A DNA stretch of 64,000 bases from Dyadobacter luticola. GTDB taxonomy: Bacteria; Bacteroidota; Bacteroidia; Cytophagales; Spirosomataceae. The translations under genes were made by a program, and so were the position numbers. Below, in pieces: positions 54,380 through 63,921 of the stretch. The stretch is from NCBI RefSeq assembly GCF_005860805.1, contig NZ_VCEJ01000005.1, positions 434,001 to 498,000 on the forward strand, read 5' to 3'. Within the stretch, counting starts at the first letter, position 1, and every line of letters starts with the position of its first letter. The notes beneath the pieces were generated by a model. It was not told where the DNA came from, did no database searches, and worked only from the letters and a program-made list of their open reading frames with translations.

Positions 54380-55615
54380 ATGGCATTGAACTATATTTTT
54401 GTCGGCTTCTTCCTAATCGCCTTTTTCATAGCCCTTTTACAATTTGTGCTGACTGGCGACGTGCAGACTTTTAAAGAGATCGTCGAAGGCATGCTGAAAA
54501 TGGCGGAAGTGGCGGTGATGGACATTGCCCTGCCGCTGACCGGCGTCATGACTTTTTTCCTCGGGGTACTGAATGTGGCAGAAAAAGCCGGTATCATCAA
54601 CGGACTTGCCAGGATTATCGGGCCGTTTTTCAACAAGCTTTTCCCCGAAGTACCGGTCAACCACCCGGCACATGGTCAGATGATCATGAATTTTTCGGCC
54701 AACTTTCTGGGACTAGACAACGCTGCGACACCTTTTGGATTAAAAGCGATGCAAAGTTTGCAGGAGCTCAATCCCCAGAAGGATACCGCGTCGAATGCGC
54801 AGATCATGTTCCTGGTCCTCCATACTTCTGGTTTACAGATCATTCCACTTTCTATCATCGCGCAGCGGGCCATTCTGGGCGCAGAAAGTCCGTCGGACGT
54901 TTTTATTCCCTGCGTGGTCGGGACCTACATTACGACCGTGGCCGGCATGATGATCACTGCGGCCTGGCAGCGGATCAATCTATTTAACAGAGTGATCATG
55001 TTTTGGCTGGGAGGGATTACGGCGCTGCTTGGCCTTACGCTGTGGTATCTTTCGAGCCTGCCCAAAGAGCAGATCGAAACCATATCGATTTTTGTCGGAA
55101 ATTCTGTGCTGCTGGGAGTTATCGCCGGGTTTTTAGGATTTGCGCTTTTTAAAAAAATCAATGTTTTCGAGTCTTTTATTGAAGGCGCGAAAGGCGGGTT
55201 CGCCACATCTGTGACTATAATACCGTATCTGGTAGGGTTGCTGGTGGCAATCAGTGCATTCCGGGCGTGCGGGGCGATGGATTATCTGATCGATGGTTTG
55301 AAATGGTTATTTTCACTCACCGGCCTCAATACAGATTTCACGGACGCATTGCCGGTAGCATTGATGAAACCGCTCAGCGGCAGCGGCGCCCGGGCTTTGA
55401 TGATCGACGCGATGAAGGAATTCGGGCCTGACTCGTTTGTGGGACGTCTTGTATGTATTTTTCAGGGATCGGCGGACACCACGCTTTATATCGTTGCATT
55501 GTATTTCGGGTCGGTCGGTATTAAAAATACACGCTATGCGATCGTGGCCGGAATGATTGCGGATTTAATAGGCGTTGTCGCCGGAATTTGGCTGGGTTAC
55601 CTGTTTTTTCATTGA
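54380..55615 (+). CDS. Nucleoside-recognition (Gate) domain membrane protein, SpmAB-like
   Basis: 411 aa with about ten membrane helices and two copies of the Gate domain: first half VMDIALPLTGVMTFFLGVLNVAEKAGIINGLARIIGPF (about 45-185), second half GAKGGFATSVTIIPYLVGLLVAISAFRACGAM (about 265-410). This looks like a fusion of SpmA- and SpmB-type halves. The Gram-positive proteins act in spore maturation; in non-spore-formers the role is unknown. Loops NFSANFLGLDNAATPFGLKAM and KPLSGSGARALMIDAM are well conserved. Confidence 0.9.
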   Translation: MALNYIFVGFFLIAFFIALLQFVLTGDVQTFKEIVEGMLKMAEVAVMDIALPLTGVMTFFLGVLNVAEKAGIINGLARIIGPFFNKLFPEVPVNHPAHGQMIMNFSANFLGLDNAATPFGLKAMQSLQELNPQKDTASNAQIMFLVLHTSGLQIIPLSIIAQRAILGAESPSDVFIPCVVGTYITTVAGMMITAAWQRINLFNRVIMFWLGGITALLGLTLWYLSSLPKEQIETISIFVGNSVLLGVIAGFLGFALFKKINVFESFIEGAKGGFATSVTIIPYLVGLLVAISAFRACGAMDYLIDGLKWLFSLTGLNTDFTDALPVALMKPLSGSGARALMIDAMKEFGPDSFVGRLVCIFQGSADTTLYIVALYFGSVGIKNTRYAIVAGMIADLIGVVAGIWLGYLFFH

Positions 55616-55729
55616 TTTTTTGACTTTTACGCAAATCCCTTTAACCCATACATGCAACCGTCCGTCCAAAATGGATGGTTGTTTTTTATGTTAAGCACTA
55701 ATATTGATCATCTAACTCTTGAACTTTCT

Positions 55730-57223
55730 ATGCTTATTCCGTTACGCAATTCCACACTTGTGTTGCTTGCATTTATTGTATTTACGGCAGGCAATGCTTT
55801 TGGGCAAAAAGACGTCAACCAGGCGGCAAACACTTACTCCCTGGAAGATTGCATCAGGATAGCCCTGGAAACCAATCCCCAGATCAAACAATCGGAAATT
55901 ACGGTCCAGACCAACGGTTACACCTACGCCCAGTCCAAGTGGCAGCGGTGGCCGAGCATCAGTTTCAGTGCAGGGCAGGGATTTAGCTCGGGTCGTAACA
56001 TTGACCCTTTTACCAACCAGTTTGTTCAGCAAAATATCAATTCCAATAATTACCAGCTCGGCGGTCAGGTTACACTCTTCAACGGATTTCAGATCAGCAA
56101 CACCATTAAATTCAATAATGCCAACTACAAAGCCAGCGAGAAGGACCTGGATGCGACACGCAATGATATTATGCTGAATGTTGCGCTGTCCTATCTTCAG
56201 GTGATTACCAACCAGGAACTGATCGAAGTGGCGCAAAGACAAGTGGACGCATCCACTTTACAGGTTGACAGAACTGCCAAACTCGTCGAAGCGGGAACAT
56301 TGGCAGAAAGTAACCTGCTCGACTTGAAAGCGCAGCTTGCCAACGATGAGCTGACATTGGTCAACAACCAGAATAACCTGGAAGTAGCGAAGCTGAATTT
56401 GAAACAATACATGAATATGCCCGGCAGCGAGCCGATCAATGTGGTGAAAGTGGAAGTGGCCGATCCGACCTTGAAAGCTTACGACGCTACGATTCAGGAG
56501 ATTTTTGATACTGCCTTAAATAACCTTCCGCAAATGAAAGCAGCCAATTTCAGGATTGACGCTGCGCGAATTAATGTGGACCTGGCAAAAGGCGCGGCGA
56601 TGCCTTCGCTGACATTGAGCGGCGGGGTTTACACAGCTTATTCCAGTGCGGCCCCGAAAGAGCGATTTGTTTCTGACGGCAGTGGCGGTACCACTACCAC
56701 GGATGTTGTTTCCCCTACCGATTACATTGTTTACAATGACCAGCAGCTGCCGATCGTGCAGAAAATCACTACGCCAAACGGTGCTCTTCGAACATTTACT
56801 TACCTCGATCAGCTGAACTTTAACCGTAACTCAGCGATCAACCTTAACCTGAACATTCCTATTTTTTCAAACTTCCGGGTAAAATACAATGTCGCCAAAG
56901 CTAAGCTGCAGCAGAAAACTTACGAGTACCAGGCGCAGACGGTCATGCTGACGATCCGTAAGAATGTGGAGCAGGCGTACATTGATATGACCAATGCCGC
57001 GAAAAGATATTCCGCAACGGCCAATCAAGTCCGGGCTTTGCAGGAAACATTCCGGGTTTCGCAGGTGCGGTTTGATGTGGGAGCGATCAATTCGGTGGAG
57101 TACAACATTGCGAAAGCAAACCTCGACCGTGCAAATGGTAACCTGGTCCAAACAAAATATGATTATGTTTTCCGGACCAAGGTGCTCGACTTCTATATGA
57201 ACCGCCCGCTTTCTGATTTTTAA
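55730..57223 (+). CDS. TolC family outer-membrane efflux protein
   Basis: About 497 aa from the ATG at 55730 (MLIPLRNSTLVLLAFIVF, signal to AFGQ). Begins with the family motif TYSLEDCIRIALETNPQIKQSE, and shows the long coiled-coil repeats: LNVALSYLQVITNQELIEVAQRQVDASTLQVDRTAKLVEAG TLAESNLLDLKAQLAND, and later NVEQAYIDMTNAAKRYSAT. It forms the outer-membrane duct of a tripartite exporter. The adaptor gene follows 62 bases later. Confidence 0.93.
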   Translation: MLIPLRNSTLVLLAFIVFTAGNAFGQKDVNQAANTYSLEDCIRIALETNPQIKQSEITVQTNGYTYAQSKWQRWPSISFSAGQGFSSGRNIDPFTNQFVQQNINSNNYQLGGQVTLFNGFQISNTIKFNNANYKASEKDLDATRNDIMLNVALSYLQVITNQELIEVAQRQVDASTLQVDRTAKLVEAGTLAESNLLDLKAQLANDELTLVNNQNNLEVAKLNLKQYMNMPGSEPINVVKVEVADPTLKAYDATIQEIFDTALNNLPQMKAANFRIDAARINVDLAKGAAMPSLTLSGGVYTAYSSAAPKERFVSDGSGGTTTTDVVSPTDYIVYNDQQLPIVQKITTPNGALRTFTYLDQLNFNRNSAINLNLNIPIFSNFRVKYNVAKAKLQQKTYEYQAQTVMLTIRKNVEQAYIDMTNAAKRYSATANQVRALQETFRVSQVRFDVGAINSVEYNIAKANLDRANGNLVQTKYDYVFRTKVLDFYMNRPLSDF

Positions 57224-57285
57224 GCATTTATAAAAAACCCGCACGGACATTTACCTCACTGATAATCAATTGTAACCAAAATTTT

Positions 57286-58695
57286 ATGGCACGTAAATCT
57301 TCAAAACGCATCTGGTGGATTATCGCAGGGCTGGTAGTACTTCTCGCGGCGGGAGTGTTTGGGGCGAAGCAGGCAGGGTATATCGGTAAACCCAAGACCA
57401 CCGAGGTGGAATATGCGGTTGTTAAAAAATCCGATATTGTTGAACGGGTGACGGCTTCCGGCAAAGTGCAGCCGGAAGTGGAAGTGAAGCTCAGCCCGGA
57501 CGTTTCGGGGGAGATTATCAGCCTCAATGTGGCTGAGGGCGATTCGGTTGTGAAAGGACAGCTGCTTCTGAAAATCCGACCCGATAACTACGAATCTTTA
57601 ATGGCCCGCGCACAGGCGGCGGTTAATTCCAGCAAAGCCAATTACGAGCAGACCAAAGCGATGGTGGCGCAAGCCGAGGCGCGGATGGTACAGGCGAAAG
57701 CGAATTACGATCGTAACAAAAAGCTTTTTGCAGATAAAGTGATCTCAGCGGCTGATTTTGAGCAATTTTCGTCCACTTATAGTGTGGCCCAGCAGGATAT
57801 CGAATCGGCCAAAGCCAATGTTTCTGCAGCGTTATTTAACATTAAAAGTTCGGAAGCAAGTTTAAGAGATGCCGCTGAAAACCTGCGCAAGACCAGCATT
57901 TTCGCGCCGGTGAGCGGGATTGTTTCTCTTTTGAATGTGGAAGCCGGTGAGCGCGTGGTAGGTACTTCGCAAATGGCGGGTACCGAAATGATGCGGATCG
58001 CCAACCTTGCCAACATGGAAGTGCGGGTGAATGTGAACGAAAATGATATTGTCCGCGTGGCGATAGGCGATACGGCCGATATCGACGTGGACGCGTATAG
58101 TGCGTCGGGGCGGAAGTTTAAGGGCGTAGTGAAGGAAATCGCTAATACTGCTGCCGGTTTGGCTTCTGCTACGTCTACGAGTACTTCGGTATCCAGCGCT
58201 TCTGCCGACGCGGTGACGGAGTTTGAGGTAAAAGTGAAGATCCTCAGCGAATCATTCAGCGACTTGATGGGTACCAAAAGGTCTTATCCTTTCAAACCCG
58301 GGATGACGGCCTCCGTTGAAATTATCACCGACCGGAAAAATGGCGTAGTCGCTGTACCGATTGCGGCGGTGACGACGAGAAGCAACAAACCAGCCGATGC
58401 GGCCCAGCCACAGGGCGGCCCGCCGAAAGACGAATCTGAAAATGAAGACGAGAACCAGAAAGCCAAAAAAGCGGAGGTGATCAAGGAAGTTGTCTTCCTC
58501 GACGTGAATGGAAAAGCGCAGATGCGGGAGGTAAAAACAGGCATCAGCGACTTCGAAAACATAGAAATTTTGTCGGGACTGAAACCCGGTGACAAGATCA
58601 TTTCTGGTCCGTATATCGCCGTATCTAAGAACCTGAATAACGGGGACTTGGTAGAAAAAAAGAAGGAAGAGGTGAAAAAAGACGAAAAGAAATGA
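57286..58695 (+). CDS. HlyD/MacA-type periplasmic adaptor
   Basis: 469 aa. One N-terminal membrane helix (IWWIIAGLVVLLAAGVFGAKQ), a lipoyl-like half (VKPEVEVKLSPDVSGEIISLNVAEGDSVVKGQLLLKI), a coiled-coil hairpin (about 105-190), then the second lipoyl half (KTSIFAPVSGIVSLLNVEAGERVVGTSQ) and beta-barrel domains; the C-terminus is lysine- and glutamate-rich (ENEDENQKAKK, KKEEVKKDEKK). It bridges TolC to an inner-membrane pump, MacB-like ABC or RND, but no pump gene follows; gpsA comes next, after a terminator. Confidence 0.93.
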   Translation: MARKSSKRIWWIIAGLVVLLAAGVFGAKQAGYIGKPKTTEVEYAVVKKSDIVERVTASGKVQPEVEVKLSPDVSGEIISLNVAEGDSVVKGQLLLKIRPDNYESLMARAQAAVNSSKANYEQTKAMVAQAEARMVQAKANYDRNKKLFADKVISAADFEQFSSTYSVAQQDIESAKANVSAALFNIKSSEASLRDAAENLRKTSIFAPVSGIVSLLNVEAGERVVGTSQMAGTEMMRIANLANMEVRVNVNENDIVRVAIGDTADIDVDAYSASGRKFKGVVKEIANTAAGLASATSTSTSVSSASADAVTEFEVKVKILSESFSDLMGTKRSYPFKPGMTASVEIITDRKNGVVAVPIAAVTTRSNKPADAAQPQGGPPKDESENEDENQKAKKAEVIKEVVFLDVNGKAQMREVKTGISDFENIEILSGLKPGDKIISGPYIAVSKNLNNGDLVEKKKEEVKKDEKK

Positions 58696-58760
58696 AATGA
58701 TAAAGCGAATTGATACGTTGTAAAAATGTAATAAGTTCGATTTAGTTTAGGTTAAAAAGG

Positions 58761-58791
58761 AAAATCCTTGCGGCTTTGCTGCAAGGATTTT
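58761..58791 (+). terminator. Terminator after the tolC-adaptor pair
   Basis: AAAATCCTTGC / GCAAGGATTTT stem followed by a T-run. It closes the unit before gpsA. Confidence 0.75.
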
Positions 58792-58834
58792 TTATTTTGA
58801 CGCCATAATCGGGCAGTTTACTGCATTTTCCAGC

Positions 58835-59845
58835 ATGAGTTTTTTAAATACCACAATCAAAATAGCAGTCATCGGCGGCGGCAGTTGGGCAACTGCGCTG
58901 ATCAAAATTCTTTGTGAGCAAAACAATGTCCAGATCAGGTGGTGGCTCCGGAACCAGCGCGACATTGACCACATCCGAAAATTCCATCACAACCCCAGTT
59001 ACCTCAGTGATGTTGTTTTATCTCCTAAAAAAGTAAAGGTTTTTGAAAAAACCACCGACGCCGTGAAAGGTGCGGATTATGTCATCCTTGCTGTGCCGGC
59101 TGCGTTTGTCCGCGAATCTTTACAACATTTAACAGCTAAACATTTACAGGGAAAACGCGTCGTGTCGGCCATCAAAGGCATGGTGCCCGACCTGAACATT
59201 CTGGTAACCGAGTGGGTTTCCAACGATTTTGGCATACCACCGGAAGAAACCTGCGTGATTGCCGGGCCATGCCACGCGGAGGAAGTAGCCCTGGAAAAGC
59301 AATCCTACCTGTCGATCGCATCTACGGAATGTCCCACGGCTGAGGATTTTGCCGCACTAATGACCTGCCGGTATGTAGCCGCCAATCCGCTCGACGATCT
59401 TTACGGCGTGGAATATGCCGCTATCATGAAAAACATCATTGCCCTGGCTTGCGGCATTACGCACGGGCTGGGTTATGGCGACAACTTTCAGGCGGTGCTG
59501 GTTTCCAATGCCATGCAGGAGATCGGTAACCTCGTGACTGCACTGGACGCCCGCGAGCGGAATTTGAGTTCTTCGGCCTATCTCGGAGATTTGCTCGTGA
59601 CGTCCTATTCCCAGTTTAGTCGAAACCGACTTTTTGGAAATATGATCGGCCGCGGGTATGGTGTGAAGGCTGCGCAGCTGGAAATGAAAATGATCGCGGA
59701 AGGATATTACGCGACAAAAAGTATTCATGAAATCAACAAAATTCATCAGGTTAACCTGCCGATTACCGAGGCTGTACACCGGATTTTATACGAAGAAAAT
59801 TCTCCGGCGGCGGTCATCGACGATTTGAAGAAACTCTTGAAGTGA
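58835..59845 (+). CDS. gpsA: Glycerol-3-phosphate dehydrogenase [NAD(P)+]
   Basis: Reduces dihydroxyacetone phosphate to sn-glycerol 3-phosphate for phospholipid synthesis. 336 aa with NAD-binding IAVIGGGSWATALIKIL, RWWLRNQRDIDHIR, the catalytic-lysine region GVEYAAIMKNIIALACGI, and LGDLLVTSYSQFSRNRLFGNMIGRG. Length is normal. No signal peptide. It follows the exporter terminator and lies 40 bases before the sialidase-like gene. Confidence 0.95.
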   Translation: MSFLNTTIKIAVIGGGSWATALIKILCEQNNVQIRWWLRNQRDIDHIRKFHHNPSYLSDVVLSPKKVKVFEKTTDAVKGADYVILAVPAAFVRESLQHLTAKHLQGKRVVSAIKGMVPDLNILVTEWVSNDFGIPPEETCVIAGPCHAEEVALEKQSYLSIASTECPTAEDFAALMTCRYVAANPLDDLYGVEYAAIMKNIIALACGITHGLGYGDNFQAVLVSNAMQEIGNLVTALDARERNLSSSAYLGDLLVTSYSQFSRNRLFGNMIGRGYGVKAAQLEMKMIAEGYYATKSIHEINKIHQVNLPITEAVHRILYEENSPAAVIDDLKKLLK

Positions 59846-59885
59846 ATAGTCTTTTTAACATCATTCGCTGTAACTCTTTCAAACC

Positions 59886-61016
59886 ATGTTGAAAAAAATG
59901 ATCAGAATATTCAGAAGGGCAAAGTTTCGCAGACTTATCGCAGTGTTACTCAGCTCCGTTGTTTTCGGATCTTGCGGATCGAAGAAAACGGACGGCAGTG
60001 AAGCGAATGCCGATTCGCTGGCCAGTCAAAAAGAATTTGTGTTTGGCGATAAACGCGATTTTGCCCAATGTCACGCTTCGACCGTTTTGCGGCTGAATGA
60101 CGGGAAGTTTCTGGTAGCATGGTTTGGCGGGACAGAAGAAAAGAATCCGGACGTAGGAATCTGGTTGTCCAAAGGCGAGCCTGGTAATTGGAGCGCGCCC
60201 AAAGAAGTAGCCAAAATCCGTGAGGACGCCCACTGGAACCCGGTACTGCAAAAGTCAGAGGACGGTAAGATTTTCCTGTATTTCAAAGTAGGAAAAGAGA
60301 TACCAAGATGGGAAACCTGGGTGCAATCTTCGGATGATAATGGTGAAACCTGGTCTGAGGCGTACGAGCTGGTGCAAGGCGACAAAGGCGGCAGGGGACC
60401 GGTTAAGAATAAACTTCTGGTGCTTTCGAATGGTGACTGGCTTGCCGGATCGTCGAATGAAGTGAACCGCTGGGAAGTTTTTGTGGACAGAAGCAAAGAC
60501 CATGGCAAAACCTGGACTGCCAGCCCGTATTTAAAAGTAGATACTTCTGAAATCAAAGGTAAAGGTGCGATCCAGCCAACATTGTGGGAATCCGAACCAG
60601 GAAACATTCACATGCTGGTACGTACAACCGGTGGCGTGATCGGCCGTGCGGATTCCAAAGATTTTGGTAAAACCTGGTCTCCGATTAAGAAAACGAGCTT
60701 GCCGAATCCGAACAGCGGCATTGATCTCACCAAATTATCAGACGGAACATTGGTACTGGCTTACAATCCGGATGATAAAGATTGGGGATCACGTTCTCCG
60801 CTTTCACTGATCTTATCTTACGACGACGGGCAAAACTGGACAGATCGGACGGACATTGCCACCGGTAAAAAGACCGACGAATATTCATACCCGGCCATCA
60901 TCAGCTGGGGTGATTCCGTGGCGGTCACTTACACTTATAACCGCCAGAAGATCGCATTTTGGACGGGAAGCAAGAAGGATATTATTGAACTGGGAGGCAA
61001 AAACAAGAAAAAGTAA
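59886..61016 (+). CDS. Sialidase-like (BNR repeat) lipoprotein
   Basis: 376 aa with a lipoprotein signal (LIAVLLSSVVFGSC, Cys30). A six-bladed propeller is indicated by four Asp boxes: SSDDNGETWSE, SKDHGKTWT, SKDFGKTWS and SYDDGQNWT. An early CHASTVLRLNDGKFLVAWFGGTEEK block matches the exo-alpha-sialidase-like family (GH33 or related), with DVGIWLSK. Whether it cleaves sialic acids or other sugars cannot be told. Convergent with the DEAD-box gene, ten bases apart. Confidence 0.88.
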   Translation: MLKKMIRIFRRAKFRRLIAVLLSSVVFGSCGSKKTDGSEANADSLASQKEFVFGDKRDFAQCHASTVLRLNDGKFLVAWFGGTEEKNPDVGIWLSKGEPGNWSAPKEVAKIREDAHWNPVLQKSEDGKIFLYFKVGKEIPRWETWVQSSDDNGETWSEAYELVQGDKGGRGPVKNKLLVLSNGDWLAGSSNEVNRWEVFVDRSKDHGKTWTASPYLKVDTSEIKGKGAIQPTLWESEPGNIHMLVRTTGGVIGRADSKDFGKTWSPIKKTSLPNPNSGIDLTKLSDGTLVLAYNPDDKDWGSRSPLSLILSYDDGQNWTDRTDIATGKKTDEYSYPAIISWGDSVAVTYTYNRQKIAFWTGSKKDIIELGGKNKKK

Positions 61017-61026
61017 GCCGGGATCA

Positions 61027-62169
61027 CTAGTATCCCAGCAAATCCAGGTCATACGATTCATGCATCTGAACCTTCTTGCCCATTTTTTTCTGGATGATCT
61101 TGAAATGATGGACATCTTCGGGGGAGATCAGTGATATCGCTTCGCCAGGTGCTTCTGCACGACCGGTGCGGCCGATGCGGTGAACATAATCTTTCGGCGA
61201 GCGCGGTAACTCAAAATTGATCACAAAAGGCAAAAATGCAATGTCGATACCGCGGGACACCAGATCCGTCGCGACGAGTACCGTCAGTTTACCTGATTTA
61301 AATTTGTTCAGAGCCTCGGTGCGCGCGCCCTGGCTTTTTTTGCTGTGCATGGCCATCGCCTGGATGCCGTTTTTATTCAGTTTTTCAACCAGGTTGTCTG
61401 CCGAGCGCGTTGCGGAGACGAATACCAAAACTTGCTTCATTTCCCGGGTTTTGATCAAATACCTTAAAAGCGGCCCGCGGCGGTCAGGATCTACGAAATA
61501 GCCGGTCTGCGTGATCAGATCCAGGTTTTGCTCCTCTTCTTCAATCTCAATCCTTACCGGATTTCTGAGCTGACTCTTATTGATCTGATCTATTTCGTCA
61601 CCCAGTGTGGCCGAAAACAGAATACTTTGTCGCTTTTTGGGCAGCAGGAAAAAGATATCCCTCATTTCCTCTGCAAAGCCTAGGTTCAGCATTTTATCCG
61701 CTTCATCCAAAACCAGGATTTTGGTTTCACCCAGATTCAGCGCTTTATAGGAAAGCAAATCCAGTAACCTGCCCGGCGTAGCCACCAGTATTTCAACACC
61801 CTGCAAAGCAATCATTTGCGGATTAATGGAAACACCACCATACACTGCCAAAGTCTTCACTCTCCTGGGCAGCCGCTCGCCGAATGTTTGAAAAACTACC
61901 GCAATCTGCACCGCCAGCTCACGCGTGGGGACTAAAATGAGTGCGGAAATGTGCCTGTTGGGCGCAGGAGGCAGATTTTGAAATAATTCTAAAACCGGTA
62001 AAACAAAGCTGGCCGTTTTTCCAGAGCCCGTTTTGGCGATGCCGAGTACATCGTTTCCCTTCAAAATCGCAGGAATTGCCTCGGTCTGGATGGGATAAGG
62101 TTGAGTATAATTCTGTTCTGCGATGGTTTTTAATAGTGGTTCGGACAAGCCAAGCGATTTGAAAGACAT
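61027..62169 (-). CDS. DEAD-box ATP-dependent RNA helicase (RhlE-like)
   Basis: 380 aa, the minimal two-domain helicase core with little tail. Motifs in order: Q motif NYTQPYPIQTEAIPAIL, I AKTGSGKTASF, Ia PTRELAVQI, Ib GVEILVATPGRL, II VLDEADKML, III SATL, then domain 2 with VFVSATRSADNL, IV-V VATDLVSRGIDI and VI HRIGRTGRA. It remodels RNA structures in ribosome assembly or cold adaptation. Cytosolic; monocistronic. Confidence 0.95.
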   Translation of the reverse strand: MSFKSLGLSEPLLKTIAEQNYTQPYPIQTEAIPAILKGNDVLGIAKTGSGKTASFVLPVLELFQNLPPAPNRHISALILVPTRELAVQIAVVFQTFGERLPRRVKTLAVYGGVSINPQMIALQGVEILVATPGRLLDLLSYKALNLGETKILVLDEADKMLNLGFAEEMRDIFFLLPKKRQSILFSATLGDEIDQINKSQLRNPVRIEIEEEEQNLDLITQTGYFVDPDRRGPLLRYLIKTREMKQVLVFVSATRSADNLVEKLNKNGIQAMAMHSKKSQGARTEALNKFKSGKLTVLVATDLVSRGIDIAFLPFVINFELPRSPKDYVHRIGRTGRAEAPGEAISLISPEDVHHFKIIQKKMGKKVQMHESYDLDLLGY

Positions 62170-62283
62170 AATGGGCTACTGCGGATGATCAGGACGCAAA
62201 GATACCATTACCCGCAACATATCAGACCAACGTCTGACATCGCCTGAGCGCTTCCCCACATTACTTCATTTTCCATCAAAGAT

Positions 62284-63879
62284 ATGTCTTACAATCGCAG
62301 GGAATTTCTACAACATTTGGGCTTCGGCGCATTGCAGCTTGGTGTGATCAGCGCTATCCCGGCCTCCGCCTGGGCCGCGTCGTTACAATACGGACAACTT
62401 CCCCGGAGCTCGCCCGAGGCGCAGGGAATGTCGGCCAAAGGTATTCTGGACTTTGTGAGCGCGGTGGAAGCCGAGAAGCTCAACTTGCACAGTATGATGA
62501 TTTTACGGCAGGGAAAAGTGGTGGCCGAGGGCTGGTGGGCACCTTATGCGCCGGATCTGAAACATACACTTTATTCTTTGAGTAAAAGCTTCACTTCCTC
62601 AGCGATAGGGCTCGCAGTCGCCGAGGGAAAGATCAAAGTGGACGATAAAGTGGTTTCCTTTTTTCCAAATGATAAACCTGCTACAATCAGTGCGAACCTT
62701 GCTGCCATGCGCATCAAGGATTTGCTAACCATGTCGACCGGGCATGACAAGGATTCGACGCCATCATTGAGAGATGGTAAAGATAATAACTGGGTGAAAG
62801 CGTTTTTATCGCTGCCCGTGGAGCACGAGCCGGGGACATTTTTTGTGTACAACAGCGGCGCCACTTACATGCTTTCGGCTATCATTCAGAAAGTTACCGG
62901 AAAAACATTGCTCGAATACCTAACGCCGCGCCTGTTTGAGCCGCTGGCGATTGAAGGGATGGACTGGGAAACCGACCCGAATGGTATCAATACCGGCGGC
63001 TGGGGACTAAGAGTAAAAACGGAAGATATTGCGAAATTCGGCCAGTTATATCTGCAAAAAGGGCAGTGGAATGGCAAGCAGATTTTGCCGCAAACCTGGG
63101 TAGATGAAGCGACGCGCTCGCACATTCAGTCCAAAGGTGGCGCCAGAAAACAGGAGGAAAATGACTGGCTGCAAGGTTATGGGTACCAGTTCTGGCGCTG
63201 CCGGCACGACGGCTACCGTGGCGATGGGGCTTACGGACAATACTGCATTGTGCTGCCGAAAGAAGATCTCGTGATCGCGATTACGAGCGAAACCAGCAAC
63301 ATGCAGGCTGTGTTGGACCATGTTTGGGACAACATTCTGCAATCGGTGAAAGCGACGGGCGTACCTTCTGACAAAGAGCAGCAGGCGGAGCTGCAAAAGA
63401 AAATTACCACATTGGCTTTGCCGCTGACTGCCGGTAAGCCAACTTCGGAACTGACCGCCAAATTACACGGCAAGAGTTTCAGCATTTCGGATAATGATTT
63501 GAAAATAAACAAGATATCATTTGAATTCGATAAAGGCTGGTGCTTGTTCCGACTGAAAGACGACAAGGGTGAACATTTGGTCGTGAATGGTTTGGGCAAC
63601 TGGAAAATAGGTATGACGGACTTGTCAACATTGCCTTTGAAACTGGTACTAACCCCGGTACCCGGCGAAAAGCTGACAAAAATTGCCTGCAATGGTGCCT
63701 GGATCGATGACAGCACATTTGAAATGACCTGGCGGTTTATCGAAACGGCACATTATGAAACCGTAAGCTGCAAGTTTACCGGTGATAGTATGCAGGTGGA
63801 ATTCAAAAGAAGCCTTGCCATTTTAAACAACACCAAAGACGCGCGGCCGATTTTGAGCGGAAAAATGCTTAACTCGTGA
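62284..63879 (+). CDS. Class C beta-lactamase/penicillin-binding-like serine hydrolase
   Basis: 531 aa with a Tat-like signal (YNRREFLQHLGFGALQLGVISAIP...AWA). Beta-lactamase-fold domain (about 35-365): catalytic serine in LYSLSKSFTSSA (SxSK), the tyrosine motif YNSGATYMLSAI, PRLFEPLAIEGMDWE and TGGWGLRVKTEDIAKFGQLYL. A C-terminal beta domain of about 150 aa follows (WKIGMTDLST, FEMTWRFIETAHYETV). Family members are beta-lactamases, DD-peptidases, esterases or lactonases; activity not predictable. Followed by a secreted protein. Confidence 0.92.
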   Translation: MSYNRREFLQHLGFGALQLGVISAIPASAWAASLQYGQLPRSSPEAQGMSAKGILDFVSAVEAEKLNLHSMMILRQGKVVAEGWWAPYAPDLKHTLYSLSKSFTSSAIGLAVAEGKIKVDDKVVSFFPNDKPATISANLAAMRIKDLLTMSTGHDKDSTPSLRDGKDNNWVKAFLSLPVEHEPGTFFVYNSGATYMLSAIIQKVTGKTLLEYLTPRLFEPLAIEGMDWETDPNGINTGGWGLRVKTEDIAKFGQLYLQKGQWNGKQILPQTWVDEATRSHIQSKGGARKQEENDWLQGYGYQFWRCRHDGYRGDGAYGQYCIVLPKEDLVIAITSETSNMQAVLDHVWDNILQSVKATGVPSDKEQQAELQKKITTLALPLTAGKPTSELTAKLHGKSFSISDNDLKINKISFEFDKGWCLFRLKDDKGEHLVVNGLGNWKIGMTDLSTLPLKLVLTPVPGEKLTKIACNGAWIDDSTFEMTWRFIETAHYETVSCKFTGDSMQVEFKRSLAILNNTKDARPILSGKMLNS

Positions 63880-63921
63880 TTTTACAAACAACTAAACAAT
63901 TATAAAAGAACAACCACATCG

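Noticed and set aside
61020-61036. Short GGGAT/ATCCC hairpin between the sialidase-like and helicase genes
   Set aside because: A five-base stem without a T-run on either strand is too weak to call a terminator.
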